From contig CM068377.1 of NCBI GenBank assembly GCA_034770075.1, forward strand, positions 51,252,271 to 51,316,270: a stretch of DNA of 64,000 nucleotides, given 5' to 3'. A program made the position numbers and the translations under genes. Position 1 is the stretch's first letter, and each line of letters starts with the position of its first letter. The DNA is from Aralia elata (Eukaryota > Streptophyta > Magnoliopsida > Apiales > Araliaceae). This document shows positions 34,982-44,887 of this stretch, piece by piece. The notes below the pieces were generated by a model that ran no database searches, was not told the origin of the DNA, and saw only the letters and a program-made list of their open reading frames with translations.

Positions 34982-37044
34982 TGTTGACGCCGATTTTCGT
35001 CCTTTCCGATTTTTTTGTCTTTTGATTAAATGATTTTTGGAAAAGGTCGGCATAAATGTCGACGGGGTTTTGAAAGATCGTTTTTTATGATGAGCCAATT
35101 AACCAGAGTCGCCAGTTGGTATATTTGAAATGGATGTACCAACTCATCCGAGTTTTCGTTTTTTATAAATCGATGGCTCATATGTGACTCCGAATTAATT
35201 GGTCTGCGAACCGAGATTCATAGAGTTCGGGGGCTTGCTTAAGCGAGGGGAAGGTGTTAGGCACCCCCCGACTTCCATGAAACACGGTTACCGCAATCTT
35301 GATACTTTCCTATCCATTAATTCGTAAAATGTGTGTATGTGCGTGTGTGTGTGCTTATGTGAATGTTATGGTGAGTTCTTTCATGAGAGATGAAAAATTT
35401 GGCTTTTATTGAGAAATCATGTTTTATTTTGGGAATGTTTTAGAACGTCGTTTCCATTTGTACGAGATAGCTCCTTTATTTGTGAGAAAGGTTTGATTTT
35501 ACTTGTCAAAAACTATGAGATTTTCATTTAGGTGTCATTTTGGCAAAAACAAGAGTTTTCTAAACCTTCGTCAAAATAGGAATCGAGATCTATACGTTGC
35601 TTTCGTAGATGCCGAGCAACTTCTAGGATCTCTTTAACCCTATGCACAAAGGTTTAATAAAACGTTTAATTCTTTTTATAAAACCATTTTTCGTGATATT
35701 TGGAAACAACTTCTCTTTAGCTTTCTCGTAAAATAGGAATCGAGTTTCATTAGCATTTCCAATTCTTAGCCTCGTGGTGCTAATATCCTACTTTGATTGA
35801 TTTTAGAAAAATCTTTATTGTTTTGGCTTTGAAATCTTTTGTTTGGTGTCACAAATCAAATTAAATATCAAAACGCGTAGGGGGGCTATTCACGGGCATG
35901 TAAGCCATCAAAATATCCCCGAACGCCAACAATCACATATTTCACTACTACGGGGCCTTAAACCCGATTCTCGCCTTAGCGTCGTTTTAAGGCCAGACGA
36001 TTACATGTTTACAAAAACGAGCATCTTGAATCTATTACACATCAAAACGTCCATCATCGGATTTGGACCACGGGGTCGCATTCCTAGGCTCACACCCGAG
36101 ATTGCTACATGCCCGCAAAATGAATACTACAAGACTAACCAACACGGATTTGTCTAATACACCATGATATCCGAAAATGATAATCTAAATAATTTATACC
36201 CAATACATCACCATAAACAAGCTAAAAATTTCACTAATTGGATATCCTCGGGTTATTAGGAAGAATTTTGTTCCGATGGAACCCTCACTAATAATCCCTA
36301 ATCCATGATTGTTCAACAATATACATGAAAATTACATTTAATTTAACCAAATAATATGATATAAATTGCTATAACAAAGGGAATTTTCACCTTGCAAATG
36401 ATCTCAAATGGATGTACACTTGTGTATTTGAATAGGATAAGAAGTATATTTGATACAATCAAAATCAAAAGAGTATAAATCCTCTCTTTTTTCTCTCTTT
36501 TCTTCCTATTTTGTTGCAAAATTTAGCTATTTTTCTCTCAATTTCTGTGCTTTGCTGCTGCTGAATTCTCTTCTCCTCAAAATCTGCTCAACCTCCTGTA
36601 TGCTGAAGCGGAAATGAGCTGAAATAGGCTGGCCAAAGCCAGCCGCAGATTGATCTGCGGCTGGCTGGCTGCAGATTGATCTGCGGCTGGCTGGCCTCCT
36701 GCCTTCCACTCACCTCGTTTCGAGTTCCGTGTTTCGAGTTCCGTGTTTTCAAAAGGCGCACTTATTGGCCGCAGATCAATCCGCGGTTGGACGGTCTGAT
36801 TTTCTCGATTTTCGTGCCACGCCTCGACTTTCATGCCGTAACGTCGGTTTTCACTGACAGGCTTGTATTTTGCAGTCCGGGAATTTCCGGGAGACGTGCC
36901 ACCTCATTCGGGAATGCACGTTTCGGGCGGCCTTATTGTCACGTCAGCTTTGGTCGCCAATCATCGCGGTGGTGCTGAACGTTCGCACTTGTGCCCATTC
37001 CTTCGCTCCCGCAAGCCGGTTTAATTGACGATCTTGCCCTCCTG
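34982..37044 (-). repeat. Element C 5' LTR, outer end deleted
   Basis: It aligns with 19434-21444 at about 98% identity. The LTR start on the - strand (about 39 bases including TGTAGACACCC) is missing: the sequence jumps at 37044/37045 from the LTR to the last 140 bp of element B's LTR. It has about 63 bp extra near 36630-36695, two tandem hairpin units. The promoter part of the LTR is otherwise kept. Confidence 0.88.
36639..36690. repeat. Tandem hairpin motif in element C 5' LTR
   Basis: 36639-36664 is a perfect 12-bp-arm inverted repeat, CCAGCCGCAGAT and ATCTGCGGCTGG around TG. A second copy with one change follows at 36667-36690. Related single copies are at 36764 and 21166 in the LTRs and at 22533-22578 upstream of the antisense ORFs. 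Confidence 0.8.
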
Positions 37045-37184
37045 GGACTAGTAACACCTTTCTAATGAACAACCTACGTTTATTTCCGCATTTTACTCAA
37101 TGTATGTTGTTGGAGGTGAATGTTGTATTGGATCGTGATGACCGGATCCGGGTATTTGGAAAACCCGAATTTGGAGGCGTCACA
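37045..37184 (+). repeat. Element B 3' LTR, right end (140 bp)
   Basis: It matches 11644-11783 of B's 5' LTR almost base for base and ends GGCGTCACA, followed by the duplicated target TTGGC. It proves that elements C and B are nested and that LTR sequence equivalent to 9083-11643 was lost. Confidence 0.92.
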
Positions 37185-37194
37185 TTGGCGCCAT
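37185..37194 (-). pseudogene. Element A gag start codons, split off by element B
   Basis: The - strand reads ATGGCGCCAA: Met, Ala, Pro and the first base of the next codon. The gag frame resumes at 7486 on the other side of element B (RGRPRNQRA). Upstream on the - strand, GATTTTCTTTTAACAG precedes ATCATG and looks like a 3' splice site. Confidence 0.8.
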
Positions 37195-37588
37195 GATCTG
37201 TTAAAAGAAAATCGTCGGCCATTACTTATAGATCTAGGTCTCATGCAATAAGTCATTTAAGTTAACAATTAAAGTAAAAACATCTATCAAACACATTTGA
37301 TTTAAATAACACAACTGCATTTATACCCATATGTCACTGTCTTAATACAACCAAACTCAACATGTGGCATACTTCTATAAATGCTAAATGACATAGCCTG
37401 CCAACCATTAACTATCCCCTAAAGAACAAAATTAGGGAATAATAACCTTCCACCCCTCTATCCGCAACAAAATTGGGGGTTCAACTACTATCCCATGCAC
37501 GCTACAAGCATAGGGATTTACAACATAAGTAAGCCCCTAATACAACAAAAGTGGGACCTACTGCAAACATAATGTTAAAAATAACACA
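37195..37588 (-). other. Element A spacer between ORF1 and gag
   Basis: Non-coding in A; T-rich on the - strand towards gag, ending with a pyrimidine tract and AACAG. It corresponds to 12853-13266 in B, with which it shares patches such as AGTATGCCACA (- strand). Confidence 0.5.
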
Positions 37589-38399
37589 TCACCGCCTGCT
37601 GCGGCGAATTGCAACCCTGAGCTCCTGTCGAGCCAGCCTGTCGACCACTCGGCGCCTAATCACGCGCCTACTGCTCCCCTCATCCCTGGGGTACCTCCTC
37701 ACCCTGTCCCTTAGACTGCCAATGGAAGTAGTCAAGCTTAAACGAAGGGAATCAACCTCTGCTGTCAGGGCTGCCAACTGCTCCGTAGCCTCATCTCGCT
37801 CCAACCGAGTAGTCTCTAGATGATCCTCTACCCGCTCTATCTGTCCTACCAACACCACATTCCTCTCTAAGAGGTCATAAAACATCACACCAAGCTGAAT
37901 AGAAGTTCCATGGCGACCGTGAACCTCTGCCTCTAACTCGACAATTCTCTGGTCCTTTTCCTGCAACTTCTAGGTCAACTCAGTTTTTTTTCCCTAAAGT
38001 CTGATACGCCAATGACCTGTACTGTTCCTCTCGATCCTGTTGATCCTGGTTCTGCTCCTCTAAGTGGGATACTCGATTCTCGAGCTCCTCATTCCTATTT
38101 GTCAACTCTTCGATGATGTCACTAGCAGTAGTGCCCATGCCATCTGCATTCTCAGGTGGCTCATCATCCTCCGTCACTGGATCCTCTTTGGGGTCCTCAT
38201 CCTTCCCCTCATCGCTTAACAGCCTCAACACTCTCCCGGTAACTGGCTCCTCCTCAGAACCATACTCGGCCTCAGACTCATCCCTAGTGTCCATCATCTC
38301 TGGCTTACTCGGCTGCACCTCCACTAAGTGCCCTGTGTCCACATGAATGTCTATGAACTCCACCTCTCTAGCAGGACTGGACTCTCCTATCTCAGACAT
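37589..38399 (-). pseudogene. Element A ORF1: acidic coiled-coil protein
   Basis: Homologue of B's ORF1. ATG 38399 follows GGCTGTAGG (3' splice-like) and gives MSEIGESSPAREVEFIDIHV, then an acidic region (ESEAEYGSEEEP, EDPKEDPVTEDDEPPENADGMG), the heptad block NEELENRVSHLEEQN and a second coiled coil, ending in an Arg-rich tail (RRVIRRRVVDRLARQ). A run of eight A at about 37985-37992 (- strand) shifts the frame, and a TAG follows a few codons later; the rest continues at 37966-37589. B and A share TASDIIE/TADDIIE and the NEELE block, which shows protein-level conservation. Confidence 0.65.
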
Positions 38400-38637
38400 C
38401 CTACAGCCACAGACAAAACAAATAGACAGCAAGATGTCAGTGCCACAATAAAATATATTCATTGATAAAATGAAATGATATTTTATCATGCACAACCCGG
38501 CTCGATGGATTTCCACAATCCACCTCCAGACATGACCATCAAATGAATCTCCACGATCCATCACCTAGCGTACTCAATATGAGTTTAATACTAAGGTTAT
38601 AACCTAGGTTTCGCATTCCTAAAGTTTATAACCTAAA

Positions 38638-38649
38638 GCTCTGATACCA
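38638..38649 (-). other. Element A primer binding site (initiator-Met tRNA)
   Basis: TGGTATCAGAGC on the - strand, three bases from the 5' LTR end. It is the standard plant iMet primer site. Confidence 0.9.
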
Positions 38650-38652
38650 ACT

Positions 38653-41600
38653 TGTGACACCCCCAAATTCAGGTACCAATACCTCGAATTTGATGATCAC
38701 GATAAAAATACATACATACACCTCTAAACAATATAAATTAACTAATGCGGAATAAATAAACATATGTTGTTCATTACAAAAGGTTTACTACGGTCCCAAG
38801 GTCTATAACCTTAAATAAAATACATCGCAGAATACAATAATATTACAAAACGATTCCACGATTACATAACGGGATATTTCGTATAACTATTCCTTAAGCT
38901 TTCCTTTGCCTTTGTCCGCTTTGGAACTCCCCGGCTTAACTGCAATAGGTTCATGATATAGCAAGAGTGAGCAACTACTTTGCTCAGCAAGTTTAATATG
39001 AATAAAGAGGATATATCATGAATGAATGAGAACAATAATCGCATAGTTCAACAATTTAAGACATTGAAGAAATAGCTGATGATATAATCAAAGTTCAAAA
39101 GAAATGATGAATATTGATTATTTACTGCTGAGTGGTCCAATAGACCATAGACTATTTGGCCAAAGGATCAGTTATTCAACTAAACCCTTTTAAACGTCTG
39201 GCCCGTCAGTAGTACTCGAGGGGATCAGCCTCTCGTACCCTACGTATATGCATAACATTTAACTCTGACTGCATCGGACAACCGACACATTAAAATCCCT
39301 ACATAAGGGTTGCTCTCTCAGTCCAAGAATCCGCACCAACAATCGGTTTGGATAGCTTTTAAAACAATAACCTGTACATGTCTAGCTGAAACAAATAGCG
39401 TAGACTATTCCTTTAAACAATTCATAAATGAAGAACTTATGTTTCATAGTCCAACAACAGATATCGAATTCAAATGCACAATGTGCGAATATCAATAATT
39501 ATCCCTGATGTGGAGTAATTAACAATAATTAAACCACTAACCATAATTGAAAAATGATAACTCGAGTTGAGTTAGGAAACTTGCAACAATATATAATACT
39601 TGCTCAAATATAAATTGAGTTAAGTTAAGAAACTTGCACAATATTCAACGTTTGTATAGAATAGGAAACCTGCTCAATATAATTCGAGTAGGGTTAGGGA
39701 AAGTTGCATTCAATATGTAAAAAGAATGAAGTTAGGGAACTTGCAATAATATAGAATGATTTCTCAATTAATAAACAACTCACATAATAATAAAAGTTGT
39801 ATGGGTTAGGAAACTTGCCCAACACAAGGGTTAGACAAGGGTTAGAGAACTAGCCTGAAGCGCTGCTATAATATTACAACACACGCTCCTTAATATCCTA
39901 CACAATTAGGTACATATTCACATACAATTAGTCACATACGGGATACCAAATATTTGTTTACACAACTCTATAATGTCCTAATCAAATAAGAAACAAAATA
40001 TTAAACAAGGTTATGCCCACTAGTTACGGCGTTGTGACGCTTGCACATCTATACGCCCAACTTGCCTATTCGAATGCCCAAGCGACACGCAATTGCGTAC
40101 GCCTAATACGCCCATTCGATTTATCTAATCCTTATTGGTTAATGTTAAGTATCATTATAAATCATAATAATTGTGTTATGAAAGTTTGAACATCACTTTA
40201 CAGGGTCGGGGGCATTACGTGTGCAAATGCGCATGCCCGACGCCCTCTGATTGACCCCAATTACGCATCAGTCCTATAAATGGCTAATTTAGGCCATGAT
40301 AAAGACCTCAAATCGAAAAACTTAAAGAACAAAAGTTGTAGGTCTACTCGTTCTCTTTCCGAATCATCTTGAATCACCTCAATCTGAATTCGTATGACAA
40401 AGTTATGCCCATTTTACTAAAGGACGTCAAAACTGACTTTTACCACCTGAGGCCCAACGCCCCGGCGTTGACACTAAGCTTAATACCAACGCCCCGGCGT
40501 TGGTATGCAGCAGGTTATGGTGCTCGTTTGCCCAGCATCGCGATTTTGACCCTCATTCACTCCAAACCTCATAACTCCTTCTATACACGTTCAAATTGGT
40601 CCATTCCGGACTCTATGGACTCCTAAGACATAGAGCTACAACATATCAAAAATTTAGAGCTACCCATTAACATTAACATGGCCAAATCTGAGGCCAAATT
40701 ATCAAGTTCATGCTCGGTTTTTGAGTGTTCTAAGTGTTCTTCACTAAAACCAACACCAAATCTTCATTTTTACATCTTTTTACTCGATTCCAGTTGGGTT
40801 AACTTTGTAACCCTTGGAACTACAATATGAAAGCAACAAATAAACACAACAAGCAAGGAATCATAGCTACAAAGTCCTCTAAATTCGTCCAACAGTCCAT
40901 GTTCATGTCCAAAGTCCATGTTTTGTCCATTGTTCTTGCTCTATTAAGCCAAGGTACGGATTTGTTCCATTTTTGTTCCACTTTGATGTTATTAATGTCT
41001 TATATAACCTCTTAACAACATTTACAAACAATCACAACAAACAAAAACACCAAGAATCGCCAAAAATCTGACCCACAAGCTTAAGAGCTTAAAACTAAGA
41101 AAAACTTAGAAAACTTAACAAGAAATCGAACGGAAAGGATTTGGTTGGTGTTTACCTCTGTAAATCCTTCCTAGATGATTAAGAAGCTCGACTAGGATTG
41201 ATTGTGAGGGTCCTCCTTGCTTGGATTCGCTTCTTCTTCCTCCCGTGCCTTCTTCTTCTTCCTCCTTTCTTTTCCGGCGACCTTCTCCCTTTTTTCAGCG
41301 ACTTCCGGCGACTCTTCCTTCTTTCTTTTCTACGGTCCTCCCTCTCTCTCTCTATCTCTATCAGCTGAGCAACTTGGAATGGAATGGAATGGATTGAGAG
41401 TTGAATGAATGATTATTGGTGAAGTGGAGGAATTTAGGGAGAAAATGGGTTTGGAACTCAAGGTGGCGCCGACACCCCCTACTCTCTCACTCCCTAGCAT
41501 TTTGATTAGTGGAAAATGGTTTGGTGGTTCCCACTTGGAGTAACAAGCCAAAATAAATACCCAAAAATACCAAAAATGTATCCGAAAACTCCCACTTTTG

Positions 41601-42080
41601 CACCAAAATTGGTAAATAACTCTACCCAAAATTAAAATGGGTATTACCATAAATATTGGGACGCATAAAAACAATTATTGTGGGGTTTGTCCAAACATTC
41701 GGAACACCCATATAACACATTTCGGATACAGATAAAATCATGTATCAGCTCAAATAAAATTTCTGACACTTGGAAATATTATTCGTATGCATACACGTAT
41801 TTATGAAATTTATTAAAATCGAAAAGACACAAAAATATTATGGTGTGAATAGTGCCTCGGGAAACGTGCCTCGTGAATACTGATTTAGCGACGCTACGCG
41901 AAATCAATTATTCAATTAAACAAAACTATAACACGTAAAATTTCATACATTCACTTCACCAAGGTTGTCACACAACCTTTAAACATGCAACACAAAAATA
42001 ATATTAATAAAATATAATATATCCATTAATATTCAAAAATTCGAATTACAAGGCAAATTTCAGAATTCTCGATCGTTACA
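38653..42080 (-). repeat. Element A 5' LTR (3428 bp)
   Basis: On the - strand it starts TGTAACGATCGAG at 42080 and ends GGGGGTGTCACA at 38653. The half from 39740 to 42080 matches the 3' LTR at 665-2551. It has segments that the 3' copy lacks (about 40933-41370). Runs of (GA)n on the - strand occur near 41340-41360. Small ORFs here are not proteins. Confidence 0.9.
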
Positions 42081-43610
42081 TGATCCACCAAGGAATAATA
42101 GTTGTTCAAGAAGATGGGTGTTGGCAAAACCCTAGTTTCTATCTCTATAGAAATTGCAAATACTCTCTCTCTCTCTCTCTCCAATTCTCATGGAAGAGTG
42201 TGTAACTGTCTAACCCCAAATCATGATAAGACTCCTCTTATTTATAGATATAGGGAACCCTCCTAAACTATTTAGGATTAGGGTTTTTATTTTAATTAAA
42301 CTCCTTTAATTAATTAAACTCCTAATCCAATTAAGAATTTATGAGAGAGTACTTCTATTAATTAATTCCCAATCCCTATTAGGAATTAAATAATAGTAAT
42401 TGTAATAATAATAATAAGACTCCTTTTATTAATTTATATTTAATATTTTCAAAATATTAAATAATAAATATTAAGCTATTTAATTTATTCTATCTCCATA
42501 GATTAAATTAAATACACTTAACTTATTATTACAATTATGTCATTTACTTCTTAAACAAATATTTTCCTTTTGCGGTGTGACCCTTTAGGTTCTCCATATT
42601 AAACCGGTTGTGAATAAATCAATTAGAACAATTCTAATCTTATTTAAATAAATAAATTAAACTATTTAATTCATTTAAATAAATAATATTTATTCTACAA
42701 TAAGGGTAAGCCCCCTTAACGATCAACGACTTTTCAAATAATATAGATTTCAACATTAATCACAAAAGAACCTTTCAGTGAACAGTTACCGTGCAATTCA
42801 ATCCTTCTACCATACAATGTCCCAATTAAATATAAGAAATGGAATTACTGTCAAGTTTTATTTTATTTAATTATATGTATTTCGATTTTCAAATGCACAA
42901 CTCTGATTAATGCAAATTAGAAACTCCTTTCTAATTTCATTTTGCTTTGGCCAAAGACTTCTGAGTCGTCATTTATCGAATCACATAGAACATTCTCTCC
43001 TTTTACTAGAAGTGGTAGATTCTTTGTCAACCATTCACCTATCTCCATGTGCAACTTATTATACCCAATCATACCCTTTGATATACCCTAAGGGTCTTAA
43101 GAGACATGTCAAAGTATAACTCATCATACACAAGATACTATGAAGATCTCAAGTCCAAGGATCACTTGTACTACTATCACTAGAGGAATTCCTATTGACA
43201 GGCGAGTAAAACTCCATTAGGTATTCCTTAGCGAGCCACGTTCAGTGAACTTATTCTCTAATAAGCACCTACATACTTGCTTTAATGTCTCCACACAAAT
43301 GATTATGAGATCAATCATCCTCTTCCTAAGAGCAAGCAACGTATATACTAATCTATCCGGATTCACTAATCCCCCTTTTAGTAATCCAACGATTAGGAAC
43401 GATTTTAGTTTGTGAGCTATCTTGAATTTAGATCTCATTAGCATGATCCCCATCATGATTCTAAAAGAATTGCTCAAAACTATAGGTTTATCACATTTAA
43501 TATAATAGCACCATGTAGATAATGTAAAATGCCTTTAATAACCGAATAAGATTACAAAGTATATGCTATATCATATCAAATATGATTGGCTTGTGTGCAT
43601 ACTACTTTCA
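42081..43610 (-). mobile_element. Candidate solo LTR H (1.53 kb)
   Basis: A non-coding block whose - strand starts TGAAAGTAGTATG and ends GGTGGATCA, that is TG...CA. A TATA box (42239-42246) lies about 160 bp from the end, followed by a (GA)n leader, as in U3-R-U5. No primer site or coding region is joined to it. It lies between element A (left) and a fragment of another gag-pol (right). No matching target duplication was found, so truncation is also possible. The family is unresolved; it may be Ty1/copia. Confidence 0.5.
42239..42246 (-). promoter_or_regulatory. TATA box of candidate LTR H
   Basis: The - strand reads TATAAATA followed by AGAGGAG. The distance to the LTR end is right for an R-U5 of about 130 bp. 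Confidence 0.45.
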
Positions 43611-43704
43611 ATACCGTCTTTGTCGATCACGTGGCCCAAAAATTGAACCCATTCCAGCCAAAATTCACACTTGCTGAATTCATTTGTCTTCTTCTTGGTG
43701 GCAT
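43611..43704 (-). pseudogene. Element F gag start fused to an RT fragment
   Basis: The - strand begins with a gag start (ATG 43704, MPPRRRQ), homologous to the gag starts of B and D. After about eight codons it jumps to RT sequence: SKCEFWLEWVQFLGHVIDKDG in another frame. About 2.2 kb of gag, protease and RT found in D between these points is gone. Candidate LTR H abuts the RT end. This marks a deleted - strand Tekay-like element. Confidence 0.75.
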
Positions 43705-44017
43705 CTTTCTGTTAATCATAATAAGATTATGTTATTATTAATCCATTATTCGTCTTTTAACGCATTCTCTTTAATACTAACTCATACACATTTAATAATT
43801 TTTCTTATATATATATGCTTCTTAATTCATACAGCTTACTAGATAAAGCTTCAGCTGTTTACATACTAAACCTCTATTACATACAAAAGATGGGATTTAC
43901 CTAACTACTCCACAACTTAACTACAGTTGGGACTATACAAAAGATATCCCGCTACTAATATCAAAAGTTGGGATTCACGTCATTACACATATATATAATT
44001 ATACATCTATACATCAT
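43705..44017 (-). other. Element F spacer between ORF1 and gag
   Basis: Non-coding and AT-rich; just before the gag ATG the - strand reads TTATTATGATTAACAGAAAG, again an AG acceptor-like end. It is equivalent to the B and A spacers. Confidence 0.5.
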
Positions 44018-44605
44018 CTAATTAATAATTAGACCTCGCCTAATGGCGTCAGAGTACTCGTCATCTGCTATGTCCATGACTAGGCTCCTACTGATGGTAT
44101 GCCTAGTCTTGCCCTCCTCTACAGGATAGTAGGTCACCCTATGCTGGAATCGCCCATGCGAGGACTTGAATGCTTAATTAGACCTATCGATCATTATCTT
44201 CTTGACCCTCATCTCCTCTTCCAGGTCATGGACCTAATCTTCGGCCAGGATCCTATCATCGATCTCGGCCTCCCAATAAGACTCTATCTCCTGGAACTCC
44301 TGTACTCTTGCCTCTAGGGCTTGCACTCTAGCCCTCAGTGCCAAATTCCTGCCAAGCACCGCCGTGAACAGATTATGCAAGTATGCTGGCGCTACTTCCT
44401 CCTCCTCTGAAGGTACAGCCTCCGATGATGTATCATCAGTCTCCTCCTCCTCGTGCTCTGATAGATCTTTTTCAGGATCCTCTTCAGAGTCACTATCGTT
44501 AAGAGCTCCTACCTCCAATGTTGGTTCAGGTATTGGCTCAGGTACTGGAGTAGTCAGCTCCTCACTCACAACGTGGATATCCCTAAACATGATTTCTTCA
44601 GACAT
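44018..44605 (-). pseudogene. Element F ORF1: acidic coiled-coil protein
   Basis: The start at ATG 44605 follows AATTGTAGG as in the other ORF1 copies and gives MSEEIMFRDIHVVSEEL. A Glu/Asp-rich region (DSDSEEDPEKDLSEHEEEETDD), the heptad block RARVQALEARVQEF and then, after TAG (44234-44236) and a further in-frame TAA, the block SSHGRFQHRVTYYP..RHTISRSLVMDIADDEYSDAIRR follow. D's ORF1 ends in nearly the same block. This C-terminal motif is absent from A and B, so there are two ORF1 subtypes. Function is unknown. Confidence 0.62.
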
Positions 44606-44702
44606 CCTACAATTAAAATTTTAATAACTGATTAGCACATAGCAACAAAGTGGATTTATTATTATCACATAACAAATATAGTTTATTTTAAATTTACTTT
44701 TA

Positions 44703-44704
<2 letters not shown>

Positions 44705-44743
<39 letters not shown>
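44705..44743. repeat. (ATT)13 microsatellite
   Basis: Thirteen perfect ATT units in the leader of element F, suitable as a length-variable marker. Confidence 0.95.
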
Positions 44744-44744
<1 letters not shown>

Positions 44745-44872
44745 TTTGATGAATTTCCTTAATTCATCCCTTTAAACTCTATTTGAATTCATCTTTTGAC
44801 TGACTTCTCTAATTAACTCGTTTAAGGTCATATTCCTAAGGTATGTCCCCCACCTAAGGTTTATAACCTACA

Positions 44873-44884
44873 GCTTTGATACCA
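44873..44884 (-). other. Element F primer binding site
   Basis: The - strand reads TGGTATCAAAGC, a one-base variant of the iMet site, three bases from the LTR end at 44888. Confidence 0.8.
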
Positions 44885-44887
44885 ACC

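Larger units (their letters stand above)
19434..37044 (-). mobile_element. Element C: Tat-lineage Ty3-gypsy retrotransposon with antisense ORFs
   Basis: This is a - strand element with LTRs at 19434-21483 and 34982-37044, the primer site TGGCGACTCCGCTGGGGAC at 34961-34979, gag-pol at 27467-34198 in one frame, and a polypurine tract at 21484-21496. Tat-lineage hallmarks are a second, archaeal-like RNase H after the first, a long region between integrase and the 3' LTR with antisense ORFs, tandem repeats beside the 3' LTR, and an intron-like gap between protease and RT. No separate ORF precedes gag, unlike typical Ogre elements. LTR divergence is about 2.1% by hand count. The outer 39 or so bases of the 5' LTR have been deleted. 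Confidence 0.87.
7487..37184 (+). mobile_element. Element B: Tekay/Del-type chromovirus with 4.3 kb LTRs, hosting C
   Basis: The 5' LTR is 7487-11783, the primer site 11787-11798, ORF1 12028-12852, gag-pol 13267-17791 and the polypurine tract 17826-17838. The 3' LTR is 17839-19433 plus 37045-37184, separated by element C. A perfect 5-bp duplication (TTGGC) flanks the whole. LTR divergence is about 45 substitutions in 1595 aligned bases (about 2.8%, hand count). The coding region has at least ten in-frame stops and one deletion frameshift, more than A or D carry. The original length before C inserted and the deletion occurred was about 14.6 kb. Confidence 0.9.
7482..37189. repeat. Target site duplication TTGGC of element B
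   Basis: TTGGC at 7482-7486 precedes B's 5' LTR and TTGGC at 37185-37189 follows B's 3' LTR. Both copies fall in codons 2-4 of element A's gag (on the - strand GCCAA), so the empty site can be read directly from the flanks. Confidence 0.9.
665..42080 (-). mobile_element. Element A: Tekay/Del-type Ty3-gypsy chromovirus, nested host
   Basis: This is a - strand LTR retrotransposon whose two LTRs (665-2551 and 38653-42080) start TGTAACGA on the - strand. The 5' LTR is followed by an initiator-Met tRNA primer site (38638-38649), and a polypurine tract (2552-2565) precedes the 3' LTR. Domain order is ORF1, gag with three CCHC knuckles, protease, RT, RNase H, integrase, chromodomain. Element B (with C inside it) splits gag after codon 3, and a 324-bp solo LTR splits RNase H. 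Without these insertions the element is about 11.4 kb. The 3' LTR has lost its distal third, so no second target duplication can be seen. The coding frame carries several stops, so A cannot move by itself. Confidence 0.85.
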
